The translations under genes were made by a program, and so were the position numbers. Positions 9,252-18,336 of a stretch of 64,000 nucleotides of DNA are shown piece after piece. The notes under the pieces were generated by a model. It saw only the letters and a list, made by a program, of their open reading frames with translations, was not told where the DNA came from and searched no databases. The stretch comes from Hyphomicrobiales bacterium (GTDB lineage Bacteria; Pseudomonadota; Alphaproteobacteria; Rhizobiales; Rhizobiaceae). Where the stretch lies: assembly GCA_900469475.1 (NCBI GenBank), contig UBXG01000015.1, positions 1 through 64,000 of the forward strand, given 5' to 3'. Position 1 is the stretch's first letter. Each line of letters begins with the position of its first letter.

Positions 9252-10156
9252 CGCTCCTTCACTCCGAAAAGGCCGATCGGCCGGATGAACAGCACCGCCA
9301 TCAGGATGATGAAAGAGATGGCGGCACGCCATTCCGCGCCGATAAGCTGAACCGCGGCCGCTTCGGCAAGGCCGATGATCAAGCCACCGAGAACCGCGCC
9401 CGGCACGCTGCCGATACCGCCGAGAATGGCGGCGGCAAACATCGGCAATAGCATGTCGAAACCCATCAGCGGACGGATCTGTACGAGAATGCCGATCATG
9501 ACGCCGGCAACGCAGGCGAGCCCTCCACCGATCAACCATGTGACGCGCACGACCTTGGCGACGTCGATGCCAACGACACGGGCAAGTGCCGGGTTTTGGC
9601 TCAGCGCCTGCATGGAGCGGCCTGTCTGCGTCCTCGTCATCAGCATATGCACGCCGAAGACCAGAAGCGCGGTGACGATCAAAAGAGCAATCTGATCGGG
9701 CGTAATGCGAATGCCGAAGCCGACGGGCATGGCGATCTGGATGGCGCGGCTAAAGTAGGTCGGGCGCGATGTGAAGAGAAACTCAAGAAGGCTGCGCAGC
9801 GCCATGGAAGCGCCGAAGCTCGCCATGACGACGATAATCGACTGGCCCTTGGCGCGCAGTCTCGCAAATAGCACCTTGTCGAGCGCGAGGGCAAGGAGGC
9901 CAGTAAAGCCCATCGCCACGATCACGGCCACGATCAGCGGCCAGCCGAAGGACAGCGGGCCGATGGGTGCGACCTTTCCGAAGATTACGCCGATGGCGCT
10001 CACCACAGCAAGCGTCGCATAGGTGCCCCAAGCCATGAAGTCGCCGTGCGCGAAGTTCGAGAAACGCAGGATCGAATAGGTGAGCGTCACGCCGATGGCG
10101 CCAAGACCGATCATCGAGCCCGTCAGCAAGCCGTCGACGATGAATTGCAAATTCAT
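9248..10156 (-). CDS. livH: Branched-chain-type ABC permease LivH
   Basis: A 302-residue permease starting MNLQFIVDGLLTGSMIGLGA, with the LivH motif FSNFAHGDFMAWGTYATL (about 45-60) and the ending FIRPIGLFGVKER. It overlaps livM by 4 bp and ends the livF side of a tight four-gene minus-strand operon (livG-livF-livH-livM). Start 10156 is the conserved LivH start; the frame stays open upstream but only inside livF. Confidence 0.92.
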   Translation of the reverse strand: MNLQFIVDGLLTGSMIGLGAIGVTLTYSILRFSNFAHGDFMAWGTYATLAVVSAIGVIFGKVAPIGPLSFGWPLIVAVIVAMGFTGLLALALDKVLFARLRAKGQSIIVVMASFGASMALRSLLEFLFTSRPTYFSRAIQIAMPVGFGIRITPDQIALLIVTALLVFGVHMLMTRTQTGRSMQALSQNPALARVVGIDVAKVVRVTWLIGGGLACVAGVMIGILVQIRPLMGFDMLLPMFAAAILGGIGSVPGAVLGGLIIGLAEAAAVQLIGAEWRAAISFIILMAVLFIRPIGLFGVKER

Positions 10157-10902
10157 GCCGAACCTCCCTTTATGGAAGATGCTGGTCGCTGACCGAGATA
10201 GAGTTCGGCAACGACAGGGTCGTTCCAAAGCTCGGAAGCCACGCCTTCATGCCTGTCCTTGCCCTCGACGAGGACATAAGCGCGATCGCCAATCGCAAGT
10301 GCCGCCTTGGCATTCTGCTCGACCAGCAGAATAGTGACGCCAGATTTGCGGATTTCGCTCAGCATGTCGAAAACCATCGAGACGAATTTCGGCGAGAGGC
10401 CTGCCGAGGGCTCATCGAGCACGAGAAGCTTCGGGTGAACGATGAGGGCGCGCGCGACGGCCAGCATCTGCCGCTGCCCCCCGGAAAGATTGCCGGCGGC
10501 GATGCGGCGATGACGAGCAAGATCCGGAAAGGTCGCATACATTTCTTCGATGCGAGCAGGCACGTCTTTCGGCTTCAAAATGCCGCCGGCGACCTTCAGA
10601 TTATCCTCGACGGACATCAGCGGAAAGACATTCTCCGTCTGCGGCACGAAGGCGAGGCCGAGCCGCACCATGATGTGCGCAGGCGCACTCGTAATATCCC
10701 TACCGGCCAGCTCGACCGTGCCGCTTTCGACCGGAACGAGACCGGCAATCGCCTTGATGAAACTCGATTTGCCGGCGCCATTGGGGCCGAGCACAACGAC
10801 GATTTCCTTCTCCCCCACCGCAATCGAGGCACCGCGCACGATCGGAACACCCGGCTCGTAGCCGGCAATGAGATTTCGAACGCTCAAGACCGGTTCGCTC
10901 AC
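10153..10902 (-). CDS. livF: Branched-chain-type ABC ATPase LivF
   Basis: A 249-residue ATPase with Walker A GPNGAGKS (about 37-44), Q-loop VPQTENVF, signature LSGGQRQMLAVA and Walker B LLVLDEPSAGLSP. It starts with GTG at 10902 overlapping the livG stop (GTGA), the usual coupling in these operons, and its end overlaps the livH start by 4 bp. The long upstream open frame seen here is the antisense frame of livG and is not part of the protein. Confidence 0.92.
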   Translation of the reverse strand: MSEPVLSVRNLIAGYEPGVPIVRGASIAVGEKEIVVVLGPNGAGKSSFIKAIAGLVPVESGTVELAGRDITSAPAHIMVRLGLAFVPQTENVFPLMSVEDNLKVAGGILKPKDVPARIEEMYATFPDLARHRRIAAGNLSGGQRQMLAVARALIVHPKLLVLDEPSAGLSPKFVSMVFDMLSEIRKSGVTILLVEQNAKAALAIGDRAYVLVEGKDRHEGVASELWNDPVVAELYLGQRPASSIKGGSA

Positions 10903-11696
10903 GCCGCGCCTCCCAAGTAGGCCTCGATCACACGCGGATCGCGGGCGACCTCTTCCGGCGTGCCCTCGCAAAGAAGCTGGCCGCTCGCCATCACAAGCAC
11001 GCGGTGACACAGGCGGGTGACCATATCGATATTGTGTTCGATCAGAAGAAAGGTGACGCCGCGCTGATTGATATCGCGGATGCGGTCGATGATCGTCTCG
11101 AGAAGCGTCGCGTTGACGCCGGCGGCAGGCTCGTCGAGCAGGATGAGGGCAGGATCGGCCATCATGACGCGGGCAAGCTCCAGAAGCTTGCGCTGGCCGC
11201 CCGACAACACCCGGGCCGGCTCGTGCGCCAGACGCGTCAGGTGAACGAGGTCGAGCAACTCCATCGCCTTGGCATGGGCAGCCTTCTCTTGCGCGACGAC
11301 TTTCCACGACCGCAGGAAATTCGACAGCAGCTGCTCTCCCGCCTGGTCCTGGGCAGCCAGCATGACATTGTCGAGAAGCGTCAGATTGGGGAAAGGCCGC
11401 GGGATTTGGAAGGTACGACCGAGGCCGCGACTAATCCGGCGATGCGCCGCCTCGCCTGCGACTTCGGCGCCGTTCAGAACGATTTCGCCGCTGCTCGGCG
11501 CAACACTCCCGGCCAAAAGGTCGAACATCGTCGTCTTGCCGGCGCCGTTCGGACCGATCAATCCGAGGATCTCGCCCTGGCGCACATGCAAGGAAACGTC
11601 GTTGACCGCCACGAGACCGCCGAAACGCCGCACTACGTTTCTGGCTGTCAGGACGGGCCGGGCTTCCTCCCCATGCCGTTCAGTTGTCGTACTCAT
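10899..11696 (-). CDS. livG: Branched-chain-type ABC ATPase LivG
   Basis: A 265-residue ATPase with Walker A GPNGAGKT, signature LSGGQRKLLELA and Walker B LILLDEPAAGVN. The LivG-type insert after the Q-loop (GRTFQIPRPFPNLTLLDNVM) is present. It is the first gene of the minus-strand transporter operon and diverges from the GntR regulator gene across about 120 bp containing a palindrome. Confidence 0.92.
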   Translation of the reverse strand: MSTTTERHGEEARPVLTARNVVRRFGGLVAVNDVSLHVRQGEILGLIGPNGAGKTTMFDLLAGSVAPSSGEIVLNGAEVAGEAAHRRISRGLGRTFQIPRPFPNLTLLDNVMLAAQDQAGEQLLSNFLRSWKVVAQEKAAHAKAMELLDLVHLTRLAHEPARVLSGGQRKLLELARVMMADPALILLDEPAAGVNATLLETIIDRIRDINQRGVTFLLIEHNIDMVTRLCHRVLVMASGQLLCEGTPEEVARDPRVIEAYLGGAA

Positions 11697-11746
11697 GAGA
11701 TCCCTCTAGCCGGAAGTGATCGTTGCCACTCCCTGATTATTTGATT

Positions 11747-11756
11747 TGTGATCACA
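11747..11756. promoter_or_regulatory. Candidate GntR operator palindrome
   Basis: TGTGATCACA is a perfect 10-bp palindrome in the livG-gntR divergent region, followed 8 bp later by a second TGATCA. GntR-type regulators bind short palindromes in such divergent intergenic regions. Its position between livG and the regulator supports autoregulation plus control of the transporter; binding itself is inferred. Confidence 0.45.
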
Positions 11757-11816
11757 CTTGCATTGATCACGCTAATCAGCTTTAATCCTCTTCGCAAGCC
11801 GAAAAAGGGATTTCGA

Positions 11817-12551
11817 ATGCAAAAGGCCACCGCCGACAAGAGCGATCCGATTGCCGCACAGCTTGCGCCAGTGGGGCGAGAAACCGTTCAGGACCGGGTC
11901 TATCTGGAGCTGCGCCGCGCGCTGATCGGCGGGCTGTTCGAGCCGAGCCAGGTGCTGACGATCCGCGGTCTTGCCGACGCGCTGATGACCAGCACCATGC
12001 CAGTGCGCGAGGCTCTCGGTCGGCTGATCACGGAAAAAGCGCTGGAAGCTCTCCCCAACCGGTCCGTTCGCGTACCGCCGATCACGCTGGAGCGCATGGA
12101 CGACCTTCTGCGCGCCCGCATCCTGATTGAGGGCGAGGCGATCGCGCTTGCAGCAACCCGCATGACGCCGCGCCAGATTACGACGATCGAGAGCATGCTC
12201 GGTGAATGGGACGAGATGCGCGCGCTGAAGCACAAGAAGGACGTCGACCGCGAGGTGACACTCAATCAAGCCTTTCATTTCGAGATCTATCGCGCCTGCG
12301 GTTCGGCCGTGCTGATCCCGATGATCGAAAGCCTTTGGCTGCAATCCGGCCCCTGTATCCGCGTCGCCATTTACGCCTTCTCGGATGCCGGCGAGGTCGA
12401 CACCGCCCATTATCACCGCACGATCGTCAAGGCGATCGCCGCGCAGGATGCAAAGGGAGCCCGCGATGCGCTGGTGGCAGACATCAGCCGGCCGTTCACC
12501 TTCCTGCGCAGCAAACTGGAAGCCGAAGCCAAGAAGGGCCAATCCGTATGA
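11817..12551 (+). CDS. GntR-family (FCD) transcriptional regulator
   Basis: A 244-residue regulator. The winged helix spans about residues 20-85 (VYLELRRALIGGLFEPSQVL, then MPVREALGRL), and the FCD ligand domain fills the rest (ARILIEGEAIALAA, HFEIYRACG, then H-Y-H near 200). FCD regulators commonly sense the acid substrate or intermediate of the pathway they sit in. Start 11817 follows an AAGGGAT ribosome site; an upstream in-frame ATG at 11748 would overlap the palindromic operator. Its stop overlaps the DUF3830 start (ATGA), so regulator and pathway genes share a transcript. Confidence 0.9.
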   Translation: MQKATADKSDPIAAQLAPVGRETVQDRVYLELRRALIGGLFEPSQVLTIRGLADALMTSTMPVREALGRLITEKALEALPNRSVRVPPITLERMDDLLRARILIEGEAIALAATRMTPRQITTIESMLGEWDEMRALKHKKDVDREVTLNQAFHFEIYRACGSAVLIPMIESLWLQSGPCIRVAIYAFSDAGEVDTAHYHRTIVKAIAAQDAKGARDALVADISRPFTFLRSKLEAEAKKGQSV

Positions 12552-13036
12552 GCCAACGCGCCATCAAGATCTCCGAACCCCGCTCCGGTCTCAGTCTCTT
12601 GGCACCTCTGCTGGAAGCCAAGGCGCCCGATAATGCCGCCTTTTTCTGGAATTATCTCAGTGAAACGCGCGTAGTCGGTGGCATTCACGCCATGTGGACC
12701 GGCCCGGAAATCTCATGCCCGATCCCGCCGGCGCATCTGAAGGGTGCTTCCTATGCGAACGCCCTGCCCGCCGAAAACGCAACGCTGACGCCGCAGCCAG
12801 GTGATATCGTGCTGAGCTACGTGCCGCCGCGCATGTGGGGCGGCAATCCAGATGCGATCTTCGATATCGGTCTGTTCTATGGACCCGGCGCCCGCTTGCT
12901 CTTCCCGATCGGCTGGCTTGCCGGCAGCGTCGTCGCACAGGTGCGCCCCGAGGAGCGCGAGCACTTCGCGGCAGCCTGCGGCGTTATCCGCCGCAACGGC
13001 GCCTGCGACGTCACCTTCGAGCGCGCGGAGATCTGA
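12548..13036 (+). CDS. DUF3830 family protein (cyclophilin-like fold)
   Basis: A 162-residue protein resembling the DUF3830 family, whose members adopt a small cyclophilin-like beta barrel. Recognisable parts are the NAAFFWNYLSETRVVGGIHA stretch (about residues 28-50), the PGDIVLSYVPPRMWGGNPD loop (about 83-103) and GPGARLLFPIGWLAGSVVAQ near the end. Family function is not established; members tend to lie in catabolic operons. No signal peptide or membrane segment, so it is cytoplasmic. It overlaps the GntR stop by 4 bp and is followed 1 bp later by the TIGR04076 gene. Confidence 0.75.
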   Translation: MSQRAIKISEPRSGLSLLAPLLEAKAPDNAAFFWNYLSETRVVGGIHAMWTGPEISCPIPPAHLKGASYANALPAENATLTPQPGDIVLSYVPPRMWGGNPDAIFDIGLFYGPGARLLFPIGWLAGSVVAQVRPEEREHFAAACGVIRRNGACDVTFERAEI

Positions 13037-13037
13037 G

Positions 13038-13391
13038 ATGACAGCTGCAAGCGACGACAGTTTCGAGCTCTTCGACCTTCGAGTGGAAGCGGTCATTCCC
13101 GAGGGCAAGCCGATCTATTGCGGCGCCAAGCCGGGCGACTATTTCGAACTCAAGGGCGAAATGCTGTCCCTGCCTGCGGGGCAGGGCTTTTCGATCTACT
13201 CCATTTCAGCCGTCCTGCCGCTGCTGGCGGCCAAGCAACGGCCCACTCACAAGAACGACTGGATGACCTCGGACGCGGAAATCGCCTGCCCCGACCCGAA
13301 CTGCGCGAGCCGGCTGCGCATCGTCAGGACGGGCAAGCGGCGGTTCAGCCATGCCGAAACGACGGCTGTGCCGTTGCCCGAAGGAGAATGA
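13038..13391 (+). CDS. TIGR04076 family small protein
   Basis: A 117-residue protein matching the TIGR04076 pattern: FDLRVEAVIPEGKPIYCGAK, then KPGDYFEL, a hydrophobic middle (IYSISAVLPLLAAKQR) and a CPDPNC motif near residue 83. Three or more conserved Cys residues suggest metal binding or redox chemistry, but no activity is known for the family. It is tightly packed between the DUF3830 gene (1-bp gap) and the aldo/keto reductase, implying a joint role in the same pathway. Confidence 0.7.
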   Translation: MTAASDDSFELFDLRVEAVIPEGKPIYCGAKPGDYFELKGEMLSLPAGQGFSIYSISAVLPLLAAKQRPTHKNDWMTSDAEIACPDPNCASRLRIVRTGKRRFSHAETTAVPLPEGE

Positions 13392-13396
13392 ACGGT

Positions 13397-14452
13397 ATGA
13401 CCGCCAAGATTTTTGAGCTCAGCCCCGGATACAGGATTTCCCGCGTCATCCGCGGTGGCTGGCAGCTTGCCGGAGGACATGGCGCCATCGATCGTACCCA
13501 GGCCGTGACCGACCTGATCGCCGCTTACGACGTCGGCATCCGCACCTATGACTGCGCCGACATCTATACGGGCGTCGAGGAGCTGATCGGCGAGGCGCGC
13601 GAGCGGCTTCGCAACGAGCGCGGCACGCAAGCCGCAGGTGCGATGAAGGTCCACACGAAGCTGGTGCCGGATCTGGAAAAGCTCGCAACCATTAGCCGCA
13701 ATTATATTCGTGGCATCGTCGACAAGTCGTTGCGAAAGCTGAAGACCGAACAGCTTGATCTGGTACAGTTTCACTGGTGGGACTACTCCACGCCCGGCCA
13801 TCTCGAAGCCCTGAGCTGGCTGGACGAGATGCGCCGCGAAGGCAAGGTCCGAAATGTCGGCACGACCAATTTCGATACGCCTCATATTGCCGAGATTCTG
13901 AAAGCCGGCATTCCACTCGTCAGTCAGCAGCTGCAATATTCCGTTCTCGACCAGCGGCCATCGCGTAGCCTCGCGAAACTAGCGGCGGAGAACGACGTGA
14001 AGTTCCTCTGCTACGGTTCGGTGGCCGGCGGCTTCCTGAGCGACAAATGGCTGGGGCAGCCGGAACCGGAAATGCCGCTCGAGAACCGCTCTCTCGTCAA
14101 ATACAAGCTGATCATCGATGACTTTGGCGGCTGGGAGCTGTTTCAATCACTGCTCGGCACGCTGAAAGCCGTCGGCGATCGTCATGGAGTCGATATCGCC
14201 ACGATCGCCAGCGCCTGGGTGCTGGAGCAGCCGCAGGTGGCCGCAGTCATCGTCGGCGCCCGTAATCAGGCACATGCGCTCGCCAACGCCAAGATCATGG
14301 ATATCGCCCTATCGGACGACGACCGCCGGCGGATTGCGAGCATCATCGCCCAAAGCCCTGGCCTTGAAGGCGATGTCTACACGCTGGAGCGCGATCGCAC
14401 CGGTAGGCACGGTTCAATCATGCATTACAACCTGAATGCGGGGAAGGTATGA
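13397..14452 (+). CDS. Aldo/keto reductase
   Basis: A 351-residue NADPH-dependent oxidoreductase of the aldo/keto reductase superfamily. The (beta/alpha)8 barrel carries the catalytic D-Y pair in YDVGIRTYDCADIYTGVEEL (near 50-60), KVHTKLVP with the catalytic Lys, and the His-containing DLVQFHWWDY strand. It would interconvert an aldehyde or ketone and an alcohol in the pathway encoded here. Start 13397 is preferred because AGGAG sits 9 bp upstream; an ATG at 13388 overlaps the previous stop but is too close to that site. Confidence 0.85.
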   Translation: MTAKIFELSPGYRISRVIRGGWQLAGGHGAIDRTQAVTDLIAAYDVGIRTYDCADIYTGVEELIGEARERLRNERGTQAAGAMKVHTKLVPDLEKLATISRNYIRGIVDKSLRKLKTEQLDLVQFHWWDYSTPGHLEALSWLDEMRREGKVRNVGTTNFDTPHIAEILKAGIPLVSQQLQYSVLDQRPSRSLAKLAAENDVKFLCYGSVAGGFLSDKWLGQPEPEMPLENRSLVKYKLIIDDFGGWELFQSLLGTLKAVGDRHGVDIATIASAWVLEQPQVAAVIVGARNQAHALANAKIMDIALSDDDRRRIASIIAQSPGLEGDVYTLERDRTGRHGSIMHYNLNAGKV

Positions 14453-14877
14453 GCCAGCAATCCCCCCTCTTCCAAAAGGCCAGCGCCGAGGTCCGCGATT
14501 TCCATCGCTTCTTCGAAGCCTGGTATGACGCCGCAACCGCCGACAGGACCGATTTCGGCCGCTGCGAGCGCACCTTCGGCCAGGCTTTTCACATGATCCC
14601 GCCGACCGGCCGCGTCTTCGACCGCACTGAGACCATCGAGCTGATCCGGGCAAACCGGGCGACGTTTCGGGGTAATTTCACCATCGAGATTTCGGATATC
14701 CGCGCGAGCTACGAAACCGCGGATACCATCGTCCTGACTTATGTCGAAGCGCAGATGCGCGCCGGCAAATATAGCCGGCGGCAGGCGAGCGCGCTTTTCA
14801 CCGCAAGTTCATCGGCACCCAACGGCGTCGAATGGCAGCATCTGCATGAAACCTGGCTGCAGATGCCGGAGACCTGA
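14449..14877 (+). CDS. NTF2-like / SnoaL-type protein
   Basis: A 142-residue protein of the NTF2-like cone fold (DUF4440/SnoaL region), recognisable from RDFHRFFEAWYDAATADRTD at the start, a long first helix and the repeated beta strands FTIEISDIRASYE and TIVLTYVEAQMRAG. Such proteins are small enzymes (isomerases, hydratases) or binding scaffolds. It overlaps the aldo/keto reductase stop by 4 bp. Specific activity is not predictable. Confidence 0.65.
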   Translation: MSQQSPLFQKASAEVRDFHRFFEAWYDAATADRTDFGRCERTFGQAFHMIPPTGRVFDRTETIELIRANRATFRGNFTIEISDIRASYETADTIVLTYVEAQMRAGKYSRRQASALFTASSSAPNGVEWQHLHETWLQMPET

Positions 14878-14928
14878 CAGGTTCTAAAAACAGAAATGAA
14901 AATCGTTGACCGAACAAGGGGAACAAAG

Positions 14929-16185
14929 ATGAAGAAGACGATATTTCAAATCACTACCGCTCTGGCCCTTCTCGCCGCCGCCGGCGCCGCCAATGCAGCG
15001 GACTGTAAGGTCACGGTCGGCCTCGTGATGGAACTGACCGGCCCGGCCGGCGAATACGGCCAGGCGGGCGCGAAGTCCGTCGAGATGGCCTTCCGCGACA
15101 TCAACGCCGCCGGCGGCGCCCATGGCTGCGATCTGGTGACGGATACGCGCGACAGCCAGAGCCAGGGCAATGTCGCAGTAGATGCTGCGACCCAGCTGGT
15201 GCAGGTCAAGAAGGTGCCGGCCATTATCGGCGGCATCATTTCTTCGGTGACGATCCCGATCCTGACCTCCGTCACCGCGCCGGCCAAGATCGTTCAGATA
15301 TCGCCGGCCGCCTCTTCGCCGACACTGACGGCGCTCGGCCGTGACGGCAAGACCAACGGCATCTTCTTCCGCACCATCACCTCGGATTCACTCCAGGGCA
15401 TTGCCGCCGCCAAATACGCGATCGACAAGGGTTTCAAGAAGCTCGCGATCATCCACGTCAACAACGATTTCGGCGTGAACATGGTCGCCGAATTCTCAAA
15501 GGCCTACAAGGCGCTCGGCGGCACGATCGTCTCGACGACGCCCTACAATGAAAAGCAATCGAGCTATGCATCGGAAGTTACCGCCGGCATGGGCGGCGAT
15601 CCGGACGGCCTCTATCTCGTCAGCACACCGGTCGACGGCGCAACCATCGCCCGCACCTGGATCTCGCAAGGCGGACCACAGAAATTCCTGCTCAATGACG
15701 GCATGAACAGCCCTGATTTCATCGATTCCGTCGGTGCCGACTATTTGAAGGACGCCTATGGCACCTCCTCGGGCACGACGCCGACGCCATCGACCGACTA
15801 TTTCAACAAGAACTACAAGGATTTTTCGAGCATCGAGCCGACCAACCCGGCCGCAGACCGCGCCTATGATGCCGGCGCGATCGTCGGTCTCGCGCTGGCA
15901 ATCGCCGGCGACGACACATCCAAGTTGAAGGATGACATCTACAGGGTCGTCGATCCCAAGGGCACACCGATCTATGCCGGCAAGGAAGAATTCGCCAAGG
16001 CGCTCGGCCTGATCAAGGAAGGCAAGCCGATCCGTTACGAAGGCGTCATCGGTCCGGTCTCCTTCGATCAGTATGGCGACATCACCGGCCCCTTCCGTCT
16101 CTGGAAGATCGCCGACGGCAAGGTCACCACCGATGGCGAGTTGAAGATGGAAGACGTTTCAGCCCTGAAGGATAAGATCAAGTAG
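14929..16185 (+). CDS. Branched-chain-type ABC periplasmic binding protein (LivK-like)
   Basis: A 418-residue Peripla_BP_6 protein with a Sec signal peptide (MKKTIFQITTALALLAAAGA, cut after ANA near residue 23). It has the family fold segments VGLVMELTGPAGEYGQAGAK and FFRTITSDSLQGIAAAKYAI. It would supply substrate to LivHMGF encoded divergently 3 kb away; no permease gene lies on its own strand. Start 14929 follows an AAGGGGAA ribosome site; an in-frame ATG 33 bp upstream would spoil the signal peptide. Confidence 0.9.
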   Translation: MKKTIFQITTALALLAAAGAANAADCKVTVGLVMELTGPAGEYGQAGAKSVEMAFRDINAAGGAHGCDLVTDTRDSQSQGNVAVDAATQLVQVKKVPAIIGGIISSVTIPILTSVTAPAKIVQISPAASSPTLTALGRDGKTNGIFFRTITSDSLQGIAAAKYAIDKGFKKLAIIHVNNDFGVNMVAEFSKAYKALGGTIVSTTPYNEKQSSYASEVTAGMGGDPDGLYLVSTPVDGATIARTWISQGGPQKFLLNDGMNSPDFIDSVGADYLKDAYGTSSGTTPTPSTDYFNKNYKDFSSIEPTNPAADRAYDAGAIVGLALAIAGDDTSKLKDDIYRVVDPKGTPIYAGKEEFAKALGLIKEGKPIRYEGVIGPVSFDQYGDITGPFRLWKIADGKVTTDGELKMEDVSALKDKIK

Positions 16186-16319
16186 GCGACACTCTACTTT
16201 GCAAAAGGCGAGGGGCACTCATCGGCGCGCCTCGCTTGAAATCATCCTGGCGCAATCCTTTCAGCGGCTGATCTACGGTGACAGCTATCTGGCGTAGTTT
16301 ATTGAGAGACCCTCCGCTG

Positions 16320-17618
16320 ATGCCCAGCAGTGCCGCTCGCCCTACCAATCCGACCCTGTGGACGCTGACAGCCGACCCCGCCCCTGAACTTTCCCGCGGC
16401 CTGCCTTCCCGCTCAGACGTCGTCGTGATCGGCGGTGGCTTCACCGGCCTGACCGCTGCACTTCATCTTGTTCGCGCCTGCCGCTCTGTCATCGTCCTCG
16501 AAGCCGGACGATTGGGCGCCGGTGCCAGCGGCATGAATGCCGGTTTCGTCGTTCCCAATTTCGCCAAGGCCGATCCGGCGACCGTCCGTCAGAAGCTGCC
16601 GCGCGGCAAGGCAGACGCGCTGTTGTCGCTCGTCGGTGCGGGTGCCGACGAGATCTTTGCGACCATCGCGGAGGAGCAGATTTCATGCGATGCCGCGCAG
16701 ACCGGTTGGCTACAGCCCGCGTATGGCGACGACATGGCTGCGATCCTGCGCCAAAGGGCGAAGGACTGGACAGAGCTTGGCCGTCCAGTCGAATTTCTCG
16801 ATGCCGGCGCCATCCGGAGCGAGACCGGTATGGAGATCTATTCCGGAGGATTGATCGATCACTCCGGCGGCACCCTCCATCCGCTGAATTATCTCTATGG
16901 GCTCGCGGGCGCGGTAATGCGGCGCGGCGGCAATATCCACGAAAACAGTGTGGTCGAACACGTCGAGCGACATGGCGGCGCCTGGCGCGTCGGCCTCGGT
17001 GGCCATGAAATCGAAACGGATGTCGTCATCCTCGCCACCAACGCCTTCACAAGCGGCATAGCCGCGCGCATGGGCCGAACGGGTGTGCCGTTAAAGGTGT
17101 ATCAAGTGGCAACGAAGCCGATCGATGCCGAAACCGTTGCACGGATCGCCCCAAATCGCCGGCCTGTCGGCGATACACGCTCCAACCTTTTCACTTACCG
17201 GCTCGATCGTGACAACAGGTTGATCAGTGGCGGCATGGCGATCAATCCAATCGGGGCCTTCGAGCGTGTCGGCCGCGCTGTCGTCGACCGGCTCGTATCC
17301 GAACTCCGCCTGCCGCGCCATCCCGGCATGGAGATCGTCTGGACCGGAACGGCGATCATGACGCCAGATTTCCTGCCGCGTCTCTACCGTTTCGGCGACG
17401 GCTTCTTCGGAGGAATCGGCTGCAACGGCCGCGGCATCGCCATGACGGCGCAACTCGGCCGGACACTGGCGAGACTGGCGCTGGGTGAAATCGCCGAATC
17501 CCTGCCGATCCCGCTGCAGTCCAGCCGGGCGCTGCCATTTCACCGGCTCATGCCTGTCGTTGCCTCGCTTGCCTTGACGCATGCACGCTTCGAAGATTGG
17601 CGAAATGGCCGTCGATAA
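16320..17618 (+). CDS. FAD-dependent amine/amino-acid oxidase (DAO family)
   Basis: A 432-residue flavoenzyme of the DAO family, closest in layout to gamma-glutamylputrescine oxidase and sarcosine-oxidase-type proteins. The Rossmann FAD motif is VVVIGGGFTGLTAALHLVRA (about 36-55); MNAGFVVPNFAKAD follows, and the C-terminal FAD loop is GDGFFGGIGCNGRGIAMTAQ. It would oxidise a C-N bond of the imported compound and release ammonia or an amine, consistent with a Liv-type (nitrogenous substrate) transporter. A GTG start at 16278 adding 14 residues is possible. Confidence 0.82.
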   Translation: MPSSAARPTNPTLWTLTADPAPELSRGLPSRSDVVVIGGGFTGLTAALHLVRACRSVIVLEAGRLGAGASGMNAGFVVPNFAKADPATVRQKLPRGKADALLSLVGAGADEIFATIAEEQISCDAAQTGWLQPAYGDDMAAILRQRAKDWTELGRPVEFLDAGAIRSETGMEIYSGGLIDHSGGTLHPLNYLYGLAGAVMRRGGNIHENSVVEHVERHGGAWRVGLGGHEIETDVVILATNAFTSGIAARMGRTGVPLKVYQVATKPIDAETVARIAPNRRPVGDTRSNLFTYRLDRDNRLISGGMAINPIGAFERVGRAVVDRLVSELRLPRHPGMEIVWTGTAIMTPDFLPRLYRFGDGFFGGIGCNGRGIAMTAQLGRTLARLALGEIAESLPIPLQSSRALPFHRLMPVVASLALTHARFEDWRNGRR

Positions 17619-18336
17619 AGCGCTGGTGTCGCTTTGCCTTTAATTCGGAGATTTTTCGCGTTTTGCGTCGACTGACGCCGCTTCTTGCCCTCAAGTACGA
17701 GACGACGATCAGCTTCGTTCGAAGTATTTGATGTTGAGACGCGACGTCGTTCTCATCTGACGGCCGATCTGGTTGACGGTTGCGAGCAAGCGGGCGTCCT
17801 TTTGATAACTTCGGAGCAAGGCGGCCGCGGCGAAGTCATCGATACCAGTGGTAAACAACGCCGCTTTGAGTAGCGGACGTCTCTAGACCACTGCAAGATA
17901 GGCCGGATTTCCTCGGCGATAAGTCAGATCTTCAGGCTTTCAGCCGTCCCCACGATTGCCGTGCGAGTGGCAAGAGCTCGCGAGATCGCTTTTTCACATT
18001 TTGAGAACACAGACCCAAAGCCGGTAAGTTTTCGCTCACTCGGAAAGTCTGAGCGCACCGATGAAGGTTGATGTCTATGTCGCTTATTTCGATAAGCTCA
18101 AACTTGCCTATTCTCGAAAGCTTCACAGGTCTGGTTGAGTGAGCGCCGGCGATCTGTGGCGAAAGAACCCTCAAAAAATATTTGTCCTTGTCGAGAACGG
18201 ATATCCTCGTGCGTCTATAGAGGCAAGGGCGCGAAAAACCACGATGCGCGCTCGCCCGCTTCAGACAGCAGACGCGAAAACGCCGAAAGGCTGATTGGAT
18301 CGCGGGACGGTCGGAATGGATCAAAGGAGCAAGTAC
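17619..18336. other. Intergenic region with no supported gene
   Basis: About 700 bp in which all six frames are short or broken and no protein family is recognised. Base composition is less GC-rich than the surrounding genes. It separates the DAO gene from the DUF899 gene and probably holds the latter's promoter. A minus-strand open frame reaching in from 18.7 kb is antisense to the DUF899 gene and shows no family signature. Confidence 0.5.

Noticed and set aside
8301-9350. 349-codon plus-strand open frame
   Set aside because: Antisense to livM and livH; composition is the charged, low-complexity type typical of opposite-strand frames.
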